From positions 1,054,001 to 1,118,000 of the forward strand of contig NZ_JBGBPY010000001.1 in NCBI RefSeq assembly GCF_041107455.1: a stretch of DNA of 64,000 bases, read 5' to 3'. The translations under genes and the position numbers were made by a program. Shown here in pieces: positions 53,448-61,881 of the stretch. Every line of letters begins with the position of its first letter. Positions within the stretch are counted from its first letter, which is position 1. Origin of the DNA: Rhodanobacter humi. Lineage in GTDB: Bacteria > Pseudomonadota > Gammaproteobacteria > Xanthomonadales > Rhodanobacteraceae. Under the pieces are notes generated by a model, which did no database searches, was not told the DNA's origin, and was given only the letters and a program-made list of their open reading frames with translations.

Positions 53448-54298
53448 TGACGGTCCTGGTATTCGGCGGCAGCAGCCAGATCGGCCATTTCCTCCTGCCG
53501 CGCCTGCTCGCCCACGGCGCCACGGTGACGGCGCTGAGCCGCCATGCCCGCACCTCGCAAACCGGTCTGCGCTGGCTGCAAGGCAGCCTGCCCGACGCCC
53601 TGCCCCGCGAACTGCCCCGCCCCGCGGCCATCATCAGCTTCGGCCCGCTAGGCCCGTTCGCGCAGTGGCTGGCCCGCACCGACTTCGGCAGCGAACCACC
53701 GCGCGTGATCGCCACCAGCTCGATGAGCGCGGAAACCAAGCGCGACTCCGCCATGCCCGCCGAACGCGCGCTCGCCCAGCAGCTGCGCGACGGCGAACAG
53801 GCGCTCGCCGCCGCCTGCGCCCGCCACGGCGCGCCGTGGACCGTGCTGCGCCCCACCCTGATCTACGGCGCCGGCCTCGACAAGAGCCTCAGCCCCATCG
53901 CCCGCCGCGCCTGGCGCACCCGCGTCTTCCCGCTCCCCGCCGGCCGCGGCCTGCGCCAACCCGTGCACGCCGACGACATCGCCCTCGCCGTACTCGCCGC
54001 CCTAGCCTGCCCCGCCAGCGCCGGCCGCATCCTCCCCATCGGCGGCGGCGAACGCCTCACCGCCCACGAGATGTTCGCTCGCGTCCGGAACACCCTGCCC
54101 CACGCCAATCTCCTGCTGCCGCTGCCTTCGTGGCTGCTGCACGCGGGCCAACGCTTCGCGCCCGCGAAGCTGCGCGGGCCGCTCGCGAGGCTTGATGCGG
54201 ATTTGATCGCCGACAACGGCGAGCTGGAGCGGTTGCTCGGCGTGACGCCGCGGGCGTTTCGGCCGGAGGCGGAGATGTGGTTTCCGGTGAAGAGATAA
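53447..54298 (+). CDS. NAD(P)-binding epimerase/reductase-like protein
   Basis: 283 residues. Rossmann-fold short-chain protein: GGSSQIGHFLLPRLLAHG at 7-24 binds the cofactor, with Arg after the second strand (ALSRHAR) suggesting NADP. The SDR catalytic Tyr-xxx-Lys is not evident: around the expected place the sequence is SSMSAETKRDSAMPAE, so it may be an atypical or binding-only member. The ATG overlaps the stop of the TPR gene (TGATG), so the two are coupled. Substrate unknown. Confidence 0.75.
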   Translation: MTVLVFGGSSQIGHFLLPRLLAHGATVTALSRHARTSQTGLRWLQGSLPDALPRELPRPAAIISFGPLGPFAQWLARTDFGSEPPRVIATSSMSAETKRDSAMPAERALAQQLRDGEQALAAACARHGAPWTVLRPTLIYGAGLDKSLSPIARRAWRTRVFPLPAGRGLRQPVHADDIALAVLAALACPASAGRILPIGGGERLTAHEMFARVRNTLPHANLLLPLPSWLLHAGQRFAPAKLRGPLARLDADLIADNGELERLLGVTPRAFRPEAEMWFPVKR

Positions 54299-54342
54299 CG
54301 CGACGCTGATCTTCCCAGACGGATTTCGCAGCGTGGGAAAAC

Positions 54343-55641
54343 TTAGGAATGTCGCGACCACACCGTGATCAAGATCACGACAAGCAACGCGAGCACCCAC
54401 CATGCATTCGTCGATTGCGCCTTGAGCCGCTGTGCGAGATCAGCTGCAAGACTCGCGAACCCGCTCTCAATTCGTTCCAAGCTTGCCTGCTCTGACGTCG
54501 ACAGTGACGCGCACTCTTCTGCCGGAGGCTTCATGCCAAGCAGCTCCTTGCAACGTTGGTGGTAAAGATCCCAAAGTGCGCTGTTTTCCAGCATCGAGGT
54601 GTTCTCGAAAACTTCTCGCGTTTTTTGGCTTTGGATGAGTTGCGCGTTACATAGAGCAGCGAGCGTGAATGCGGCCGCATCCTTGTCGTGTGCCTGTCTC
54701 ATCTGTTCGATGGTAAGTACCGCGTGGCCGTAATACGCGCAGCGTCGGGTAAGTTCAGGACTGTCGATTGCGCCTGCGTAAACTAGTTTTTTGGTTGTCC
54801 GGTCGTACCAGCGCCCAAATAACGCGGCGGCAAGACAACAAAATTCCTCGGCATAGTTAAGAGTCGTGTAACCGGCGTGATATTCCTTGAACTGATCGTC
54901 TAGTGCGACCGCCTGCCACCGTTTGACTGCCGGGATGGGATCTTCGTCTGGAGAGTGCGTTCGTCGCGGGTCGACCACCACTAGAAGCTGGCAAAGCGCC
55001 CCGATGGAAGCTTGGCTGACCGGCAGTGTCTGCACCAGTTTCCAGATCCCATTCTGCAGGTCCCAAGCAGCAAGGTCGGGGCCATCCGGACTGCTTTCAT
55101 CCTCATTAATGCACGGATTGTAGGCGGCGACTCCGATCATCCACGACTGGCGTTCGTGGGTCGCCCGGTCGAAGGGTGCGCCCCGATTGAACAAGCGTGC
55201 CAGTGTCGCCTTTGCGCCCGGATTACGTAACAGTACGTCCAACTCATCCAATCTGTCTTGGCCATCCGTCGAAATGAGGCGTGCCAACTCATAGTCGTCG
55301 ACGGGGCAATGGCTGGCAGCCCAGCTCGAACGCGCCAAGCCTTGATTGCCAAGCACCGCAAGCCGGATCGCACGACTGTAATCTGGATCGCTGGCCTTCA
55401 AAAAGGAACGTGCATAAAGCTCTGACGTGACTTTTCGATTTACTCCGAACTGGGCGAGGCCCAAGTCGATCAGAGGCTCAGCCTGACCGTACAGCGCCTG
55501 TTCCAAGTCATCGTTCCCGAATAACCAGCCACGAGAGTTAATGTAAGTGCCATATTCCCTTAGCTCGTCGTAAACCCTGTGTGGCGGCATTCGTAACAGT
55601 CTGGCACGCACTATGGCACACGGCGTCTTCTCGTCCCACAT
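54343..55641 (-). CDS. Orphan tail-anchored protein of unknown function (possibly acquired)
   Basis: 432 residues. No family recognised. The bulk is soluble and helical, rich in Trp, Tyr and Cys (at least eight Cys), and ends in a single membrane helix at about 410-428 (NAWWVLALLVVILITVW) with a four-residue basic tail, so it should be anchored by its C-terminus with the body in the cytosol. Base composition is clearly lower in GC than its neighbours (28 of 60 bases at 54601-54660; 47 of 60 at 53821-53880 next door), which suggests recent transfer. GGGGAAGG precedes the ATG. Confidence 0.8.
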   Translation of the reverse strand: MWDEKTPCAIVRARLLRMPPHRVYDELREYGTYINSRGWLFGNDDLEQALYGQAEPLIDLGLAQFGVNRKVTSELYARSFLKASDPDYSRAIRLAVLGNQGLARSSWAASHCPVDDYELARLISTDGQDRLDELDVLLRNPGAKATLARLFNRGAPFDRATHERQSWMIGVAAYNPCINEDESSPDGPDLAAWDLQNGIWKLVQTLPVSQASIGALCQLLVVVDPRRTHSPDEDPIPAVKRWQAVALDDQFKEYHAGYTTLNYAEEFCCLAAALFGRWYDRTTKKLVYAGAIDSPELTRRCAYYGHAVLTIEQMRQAHDKDAAAFTLAALCNAQLIQSQKTREVFENTSMLENSALWDLYHQRCKELLGMKPPAEECASLSTSEQASLERIESGFASLAADLAQRLKAQSTNAWWVLALLVVILITVWSRHS

Positions 55642-56209
55642 TGCCTTCCCCCGCTAATTAAGGATGCAGCAGGGAGGATACAGCGGGATGAGGGTACATG
55701 TTCGTAAAGGGGACGAAGGCAATTAGAATCTTCGTGTTTCCGCAGCCGCGCAGCGGCTGCGTCCGAGTGCGCGCCGGGAGCGCGCTGTTTTACCCGGGGC
55801 CCCTATGGCGCGGCGGGTGGGTGGAGGAAAGTCCGCAGGATGGCCGGCAGGGATGCCGGCCAGTTTTTCGCCGGTACAGGGACGTGCCGTCGAAAAACCC
55901 CGGAACCCGCCCGCGCACCCCAGGGCAGGATGCCCGGAGGGCGCGCCATCGGGGTGTCGTTTCCTCTTGGTTACTTCTACTTTGGACAAGCAAAGGAGAA
56001 GTAACTCGGGCGCCGACAGGCGCACGAAACGCTTTGAATCTCGCGAATCGTGCAAGAAGAGCCCCTCTCCCCTAACCCCTCTCCCGCAAGCGGGAGAGGG
56101 AAGAATCTGGTGCGCTCGTGAATGCATCGCGAGCCACGAACACGTCGCGGATTCATCCGCCACCCATCCCCCTTCGGTAAGCTGTCCTCAGCTTCGCCCC
56201 CACCCGAGG
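55642..56209. repeat. 568-bp gap made of mixed hairpin repeats
   Basis: No gene. Hairpins seen: GCAGCCG-CGCAG-CGGCTGC near 55743-55761; GGCCGGCA-GGGA-TGCCGGCC (55842-55861); TTTTTCG/CGAAAAA (55864-55870, 55891-55897); a 14-bp stem with one mismatch, GTTACTTCTACTTT / AAAGGAGAAGTAAC (55970-55983, 55992-56005); and the CCCTCTCCC family at 56062-56100. The tamA promoter must lie near the right end. Confidence 0.65.
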
Positions 56210-58003
56210 ATGGATCCCCTCCGCATGCGCCGCCCCCACCGACGCCTGGCCTTGCTTGCCGTGCTGCCGTTGCTGCTGTTCGCAACGCTGGCGCAGGCGG
56301 GCGTGCAACTGGTGGTGCGCGGGGTGGACGAGCCGCTGCAGCAGGCGGTGACGGCGTCGGTGGGGCTGTCGCAGTACGCGCATCGCGAGGTCAGCGAGGC
56401 GCAGATCCGGCGCCTGGTCGCGCAGGCGCCGGTGCAGGCGAAGGCGGCGCTGGAGCCTTACGGCTATTACGCGGCGGATGTCACCGCGCAGCTGCAAGCG
56501 GCGGGCAAGGACTGGAAGGTGACGCTGGACGTGCGCGCCGGCGAGCCGGTGAAGGTCGCCACGGTGGACGTGCAGCTCGACGCCACTGCGCTCGCGTTGC
56601 CGGCTATCCGCCGCGCGCGCAACGCGATCGTGCGCATGCGCGGCAAGCAGCTGGACGATGCCAGCTACGATGCCGCGCGCGATGCTCTGTCCGCCGCGCT
56701 CACTGCGAGCGGTTTCCTCGACGCGAAGCTGGTGACGCATCGCGTGGAGGTGAACGCGGCGCAGCACAGCGCGGCGATCCGGCTGGCCTGGCAGGTGGGG
56801 CAGCGCTATCGCTACGGCGCGGTGCATTTCGAGGGCTCGCAGTTCAACGAGGGCTTCCTCGACCGCTACGTGCCGTTCAAGCCCGGCGACTGGTTCGACC
56901 AGGGCCAGCTGCTGCAATTGCAGCAGGCACTGAACGGCGCGGACTACTTCGCCGTGGTCAACGTGCTGCCGCAGTTCGACGAGAAGGCCGACGGCCGGGT
57001 CGACATCAACGTCGAGCTGGCGCCGGCGAAGCGCACGATCTACACCGGCGGCCCGTTCATCGGCACCGACACCGGTTTCGGCGCACGCGCCGGCATGGAG
57101 CGGCGCTGGGTGAACCGGCGTGGCCACAAGTGGAAGAACGAGCTGGTGGTGGCGCAGCGGCTGAAGACGCTGTCCACGCTGTATTCGATCCCGATGCCCG
57201 GCGACGACCAGCGCAGCTTCAACGTCGGCGCGAATTTCCGCGATGCGAACACCAGCACCTCGCAGTCGCGCACGCTGGAGCTGGTGGGCAACGAGACGCG
57301 GCTGTGGCACGGCTGGACGCGCACCGTGGGCCTGCACGCGCTGTCCGGCACCTTCACGGTGGGCAAGCGCGGCGACGAGCCGGACTCGACGCCCGGCATC
57401 GAGCGTGGCAGCAGCACGCTGGTGTTCGCGGAAGGCTCGCTGTCGCGCAAGCAGGCGGACAACTACGACTTCGTGCATGACGGCTGGTCGCTGAACTTCG
57501 CGGCGCGCAGCACGGCGGGCGGCCTGCTCTCCTCGGCCAGCTTCAGCCAGCTCACCGCCGACGCGAAGTGGATCCACGCGTTCGGCGCGAAGCGGCGCAA
57601 CCGGCTGATCCTGCGCGGCAGCGCCGGCAAGACCTGGACCGACGACTTCGCCGCGCTGCCGCCGCAGCTGCGCTTCTTCGCCGGCGGCGACCGCTCGGTG
57701 CGCGGCTACGGCTACCAGTCCATCGGCCCCGAGAACAGCTACGGCCGCGTGCTCGGCGGCGTGAACCTGCTGGTCGCCAGCGCCGAGGTGGAGCACTACT
57801 TCACCCGCAACTGGGGCATCGCCACCTTCATCGACGCCGGCAACGCGTTCGACGCCATCGACTACCGCCCGAAGCTCGGCACCGGCGTCGGCGTGCGCTG
57901 GCGCTCGCCGGTGGGCATGATCCGGGTGGATCTGGGCACGCCGATCCACGACTCGCAGCGGCACGGCGTCGTGCTGCATCTGGTGATAGGACCCGACCTA
58001 TGA
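56210..58003 (+). CDS. tamA: Outer-membrane translocation and assembly protein TamA
   Basis: 597 residues from the ATG at 56210 (an in-frame ATG at 56225 is an alternative). Signal peptide to about residue 28 (ATLAQA-GV). Three POTRA-like domains (about 29-270) precede a BamA-type beta barrel with the lid motif SVRGYGYQSIGPENSYG (VRGYGYQS) near 505 and the C-terminal strand. With TamB it helps outer-membrane protein or lipid homeostasis. Barrel and POTRA number match TamA rather than BamA. tamB follows after 22 bp. Confidence 0.92.
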   Translation: MDPLRMRRPHRRLALLAVLPLLLFATLAQAGVQLVVRGVDEPLQQAVTASVGLSQYAHREVSEAQIRRLVAQAPVQAKAALEPYGYYAADVTAQLQAAGKDWKVTLDVRAGEPVKVATVDVQLDATALALPAIRRARNAIVRMRGKQLDDASYDAARDALSAALTASGFLDAKLVTHRVEVNAAQHSAAIRLAWQVGQRYRYGAVHFEGSQFNEGFLDRYVPFKPGDWFDQGQLLQLQQALNGADYFAVVNVLPQFDEKADGRVDINVELAPAKRTIYTGGPFIGTDTGFGARAGMERRWVNRRGHKWKNELVVAQRLKTLSTLYSIPMPGDDQRSFNVGANFRDANTSTSQSRTLELVGNETRLWHGWTRTVGLHALSGTFTVGKRGDEPDSTPGIERGSSTLVFAEGSLSRKQADNYDFVHDGWSLNFAARSTAGGLLSSASFSQLTADAKWIHAFGAKRRNRLILRGSAGKTWTDDFAALPPQLRFFAGGDRSVRGYGYQSIGPENSYGRVLGGVNLLVASAEVEHYFTRNWGIATFIDAGNAFDAIDYRPKLGTGVGVRWRSPVGMIRVDLGTPIHDSQRHGVVLHLVIGPDL

Positions 58004-58025
58004 CCCCGTGGAGGACCCCGCCAGC

Positions 58026-61000
58026 ATGAAGTGGCTGAAGCGCCTCGCCATCGCCATCGCGATCCTGCTGCTGATCGTGGCCGCCACCGTGTGGTGGTTG
58101 CTGGCCACCGGCGCAGGGCTGCGTTTCGCGCTGGCGCGGGCGCAATCGGCCACGCACGGCGCGCTGCAGTGGAAGCAGGCGCAAGGTTCGCTGATCGGGC
58201 CGCTGCAACTGACCGGCCTGCGCTACGACGACGGCCAGGGCACCGTGATCGCTGCGGCACAGGCGCGACTCGACCTGCGCTTCTGGCCGCTGCTGGCGGG
58301 CCGCGTGCACGTGCGCGATCTCGACGTGGAAGGCGTCACCATCGCGCTGCCGAAGAGCGCGGCCAGCAGCGAGACAAGCTCCGGCGGTTTTTCGCTCAAG
58401 CCGCCGATCGACCTGCTGCTCGACCGCGTGCACGTGGGCGCGGTGCAGGTGAGCCAGGGCGGCCAGCCCGTGTTCGCCTCCGACAGCCTCGACCTCGCCG
58501 GGCAATGGACGCAGGCGGGTATCGCCATCGACACGCTGAAACTGCGCGCGCCGGACGGTCATGCGGATCTCCAAGGCCGGCTCGTGTTCGCGCGCCGCGA
58601 GCGCGGCGACGGCAAGGCCGACTTCGCGTGGAAGCTGGGCGACGCCACGTATGCGGGCCAGCTTGTCGCCAGCGGCAACGGCAAGCAGGCGCAACTGGAT
58701 TTGAGCCTGCAGCAGCCGATGACCGCGCGCCTGCATCTCGAGCTGAGCCAGAACCGCAGCTACGACTGGAAGGCCACGCTGAGCGCACCGCGCTTCGATC
58801 CGAAACCATGGCTGGGCGACGGCACACTGAAATCGCTGGCGCTGGCCGTGCAAGGCCACGGCGACCGCCACGGCGGCGAACTCGACGGCACGCTGGATCT
58901 CAACCAATACCGCGTGCTGCTGCAACCGCTGCGCGCGCGCCTCAGCGACGACGGCAAGACGCTGACACTGCAGCAACTCGCCGTGAGCTCGCCGCAGATC
59001 CCGGGCCGGCTCGACGCCAACGGCACGCTGCAGCTGGACGCGAAACCGCTGGGCGGCCAGCTGGCGATCCAATGGAGCGGCCTGCAATTGCCTGCTGACC
59101 TGGTCGGCCAACCACTGGCCAGCGCCGGCAAGCTCGATGCCCAGGGCAATGCCGAGCGTTTCCACGCCACGGGCGATGTCACGCTCGGCCCGCCCGGCAA
59201 GCCCGCGCACCTCACGTTGAACCTCGATGGCACGCCGCAGGCGATCGCCCTGCACTCGCTGACCCTGCAGCAGCCGCAGGGTCAGTTGCAGGCGCAGGGC
59301 ACGCTGCAGCTGCAGCCCGCACTGGGCTGGCAGCTCGACGCCAAGGCCAAACGTTTCGATCCCGGCCAGCTGTTCGCGGGCTGGAGCGGCGCACTGGATT
59401 TCGCGCTGGCGAGCACAGGCAAGCTGACGCCGGCCGGCCCCGACGCCACGCTGGACCTCACGCAGCTCGCCGGCCGCCTGCGCGAACGCAACGTCGGCGG
59501 CGAGGCGAAGCTGCACCTGTCGCCCGACAAGGTGATCGACGGCCGGCTGCGGCTGGTCTCCGGCGGCAGCACGGTGCAACTCGATGCCAAGCCGGGCCGC
59601 AGCAACGACGCCGAGCTCAAGCTCGCAATCGCTTCGCTGGGCGACTGGCTGCCGGATGCCGGCGGACGTCTGGACGGCCAATTCGCCATACGCGGGCTGC
59701 TGCCGAAACTGTCCGTCAACGGCCATCTGCGCGGCAGCACGCTGAGCTGGCAGCAGCAGCGCGTGGACACGCTGCAGCTGATCGCGGGCCTGCCCGACCT
59801 CAGCCGACTCGCGGGCAAGCTGGAACTCACAACCGGCGGCGCGCACCTGGGCGGCCTCGCGTTCCAGCGCATCCACCTGCTGGCCGAAGGCAGCGAAGGC
59901 GACCACCGGCTGGAACTGGACACGCGCGGCAGCCAGCTCTCCGGCACGCTGGCGTTGCACGGCGCGCTGAAGAACGACGCGTGGAGCGGCACGCTCACCG
60001 CGCTGAACCTCGAACCGCAAGGCCTGCCGGGTTGGCGCCTGCAGCATCCCAGCCAGCTGGCGTGGCGCGACGGCGCCTTCAGCCTCGGCGAACTGTGCCT
60101 AACGGCGGGCGATCCGTTGCTGTGCGCGAGCGCGAAGCAGGACAAGGCCGGCAACCTCGACGCCAGTTACCGCTTGCGCGCACTGCCGCTGGCGCTGCTG
60201 CTGAATGCTGCCGGCGAAGCCGACCTGCCGCTGCGTGTGGACGGCAACCTGCAAGGCGATGGCCAACTGCGGCGCAGCGCCGCGGGCGTGCTCAGCGGCC
60301 ATGCCAGCCTCGGCCCCGCGCGCGGCAGCATCACGTACACCGAGCATGCCGACGCGCCGCTGCTGAGCTACGACGGCTTCGCGCTGGATGCCCAGCTCGG
60401 CGCGGGCAGCCAGCGCTTCAGCCTGCGCGCCGGCCTCGACCACGGCGGACGGCTGGACGGCCAGTTGAGCCTCAGCGGCAAGCAGCAGGCGCTGGCCGGC
60501 CAGCTCGACCTGCGCCTCAACAGCCTCGCCTTCCTCGAACTGTTCGGCAACACGCTGGCGAACGTGCACGGCCAGGCCAGCGGCAGCTTCCGCCTTGGCG
60601 GCACGCTGGCGCAGCCGTCAGTGACGGGTGGGGCAACACTGAGCGACTTCGCCACCGAAGTGCCGGCCGCCGGACTCAAGCTCAGCCAGGGCCGGCTGAC
60701 TGTGAATGCGCTCGACATGCGCAGTCTGCGCGTCGACGGCAGCGTGCAGTCCGGCGCGGGCACGCTCGCGGTGAACGGCGTCGCCGGCCTGGGCGGTGAC
60801 GTGCTCACCGACCTCGCGATCACCGGCAAGCAGTTCACCGCCGCCGACATTCCCGCCGCCAAGGTGGTGATCACGCCCGACCTGCGCCTGCAACGCGATG
60901 CGCAAGGCCTGGCCCTCGGCGGCTCGGTGCTGCTGGACAGCGCCGACGTGAACCTCGACAAGCTGCCCGGCGGCGGGGCCAGCAAGGCCTCGCCTGACGT

Positions 61001-61772
61001 GGTGGTGGTCGACCGCCCGCAGCCCGAACCCGGCAGCACGCTGCCGTTCACCGCCACGGTGAAGGTGGACCTGGGCCGCAAGACGCACCTGGTCGGCATG
61101 GGCCTGGACGGCCACCTCGCCGGCACGCTGACAGTGAACGAGCGCCCCGGCCGCGCCGCCACCGGCCAGGGCCAGGTCGCCGTGAGCGGCACCTACAAGG
61201 CCTACGGCCAGAACCTCGCGATCCAGCGCGGCAAGCTGCTGTTCGCCAGCACGCCGATCGACAACCCCGGCCTGGACATCCGCGCGATCCGCAAGCTCTA
61301 CCCCAACGCCACCATCGACGAAGGCCAGGAAGTGGGCCTGCAGATTTCCGGCACCGCGCAGCGGCCGGTGCTCACGGTGTTCTCGAACCCGCTGATGGAG
61401 CAGTCCGACGCACTGTCCTACCTGGTCACCGGCAAGCCGCTGTCGCAGGTGAAGGGCGGCGAGGGCGACATGCTGGGCGCCGCCGCGCAGGCACTGGGCT
61501 CGGCGGCCGGCAACCTGCTGGCCAAGAGCATCGGCTCGAAGATCGGCGTGGACGACATCGGCGTCTCCAGCAACGCGGCGCTGGGCGGCAACTCCGCGTT
61601 CACCGTGGGCAAGTACCTCTCGCCGCGGCTCTACCTCAGCTACGGCGTGGGCTTGTTCGAACCCGGCGAGGTGGTCACCCTGCGCTACCGGCTCAGCCAC
61701 CGCTGGAACTTCGAGGCGCAGAGCGCCACCGAATTCAGCCGCGCCAGCTTCAACTACCGGCTCGAAAAGTAA
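58026..61772 (+). CDS. tamB: Translocation and assembly module protein TamB (AsmA-like bridge)
   Basis: 1248 residues from the ATG at 58026, with GGAGGA ten bases upstream; a GTG at 58008 is a less likely start. N-terminal membrane helix (about 10-30), then a very long periplasmic beta-helix of repeated short strands rich in Leu, Gly and Asp, and a C-terminal DUF490/TamB domain (about 880-1248) with GKLLFASTPIDNPGLDIRA and VGKYLSPRLYLSYGVGLF. TamB-like proteins span the periplasm and are implicated in phospholipid transport and OMP assembly. Pairs with tamA, as in most proteobacteria. Confidence 0.94.
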   Translation: MKWLKRLAIAIAILLLIVAATVWWLLATGAGLRFALARAQSATHGALQWKQAQGSLIGPLQLTGLRYDDGQGTVIAAAQARLDLRFWPLLAGRVHVRDLDVEGVTIALPKSAASSETSSGGFSLKPPIDLLLDRVHVGAVQVSQGGQPVFASDSLDLAGQWTQAGIAIDTLKLRAPDGHADLQGRLVFARRERGDGKADFAWKLGDATYAGQLVASGNGKQAQLDLSLQQPMTARLHLELSQNRSYDWKATLSAPRFDPKPWLGDGTLKSLALAVQGHGDRHGGELDGTLDLNQYRVLLQPLRARLSDDGKTLTLQQLAVSSPQIPGRLDANGTLQLDAKPLGGQLAIQWSGLQLPADLVGQPLASAGKLDAQGNAERFHATGDVTLGPPGKPAHLTLNLDGTPQAIALHSLTLQQPQGQLQAQGTLQLQPALGWQLDAKAKRFDPGQLFAGWSGALDFALASTGKLTPAGPDATLDLTQLAGRLRERNVGGEAKLHLSPDKVIDGRLRLVSGGSTVQLDAKPGRSNDAELKLAIASLGDWLPDAGGRLDGQFAIRGLLPKLSVNGHLRGSTLSWQQQRVDTLQLIAGLPDLSRLAGKLELTTGGAHLGGLAFQRIHLLAEGSEGDHRLELDTRGSQLSGTLALHGALKNDAWSGTLTALNLEPQGLPGWRLQHPSQLAWRDGAFSLGELCLTAGDPLLCASAKQDKAGNLDASYRLRALPLALLLNAAGEADLPLRVDGNLQGDGQLRRSAAGVLSGHASLGPARGSITYTEHADAPLLSYDGFALDAQLGAGSQRFSLRAGLDHGGRLDGQLSLSGKQQALAGQLDLRLNSLAFLELFGNTLANVHGQASGSFRLGGTLAQPSVTGGATLSDFATEVPAAGLKLSQGRLTVNALDMRSLRVDGSVQSGAGTLAVNGVAGLGGDVLTDLAITGKQFTAADIPAAKVVITPDLRLQRDAQGLALGGSVLLDSADVNLDKLPGGGASKASPDVVVVDRPQPEPGSTLPFTATVKVDLGRKTHLVGMGLDGHLAGTLTVNERPGRAATGQGQVAVSGTYKAYGQNLAIQRGKLLFASTPIDNPGLDIRAIRKLYPNATIDEGQEVGLQISGTAQRPVLTVFSNPLMEQSDALSYLVTGKPLSQVKGGEGDMLGAAAQALGSAAGNLLAKSIGSKIGVDDIGVSSNAALGGNSAFTVGKYLSPRLYLSYGVGLFEPGEVVTLRYRLSHRWNFEAQSATEFSRASFNYRLEK

Positions 61773-61881
61773 AAACCTGCGCCGCCATCCTGCAACGCCG
61801 CATGCCCGCCGCGCCGCGCGGTGGCATGCTGGCGCGTCGGCCACGGCCGCGCCACTTCCCTGACACTGACGAGGTGATCCC

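Noticed and set aside
55824-55834. GAGGAAAGTCC, identical to a conserved part of bacterial RNase P RNA
   Set aside because: None of the other conserved RNase P elements (the ACAGA-containing region, the GGTAA segment, the paired P4 3' half) is found at the expected distances, and the surroundings are repeats.
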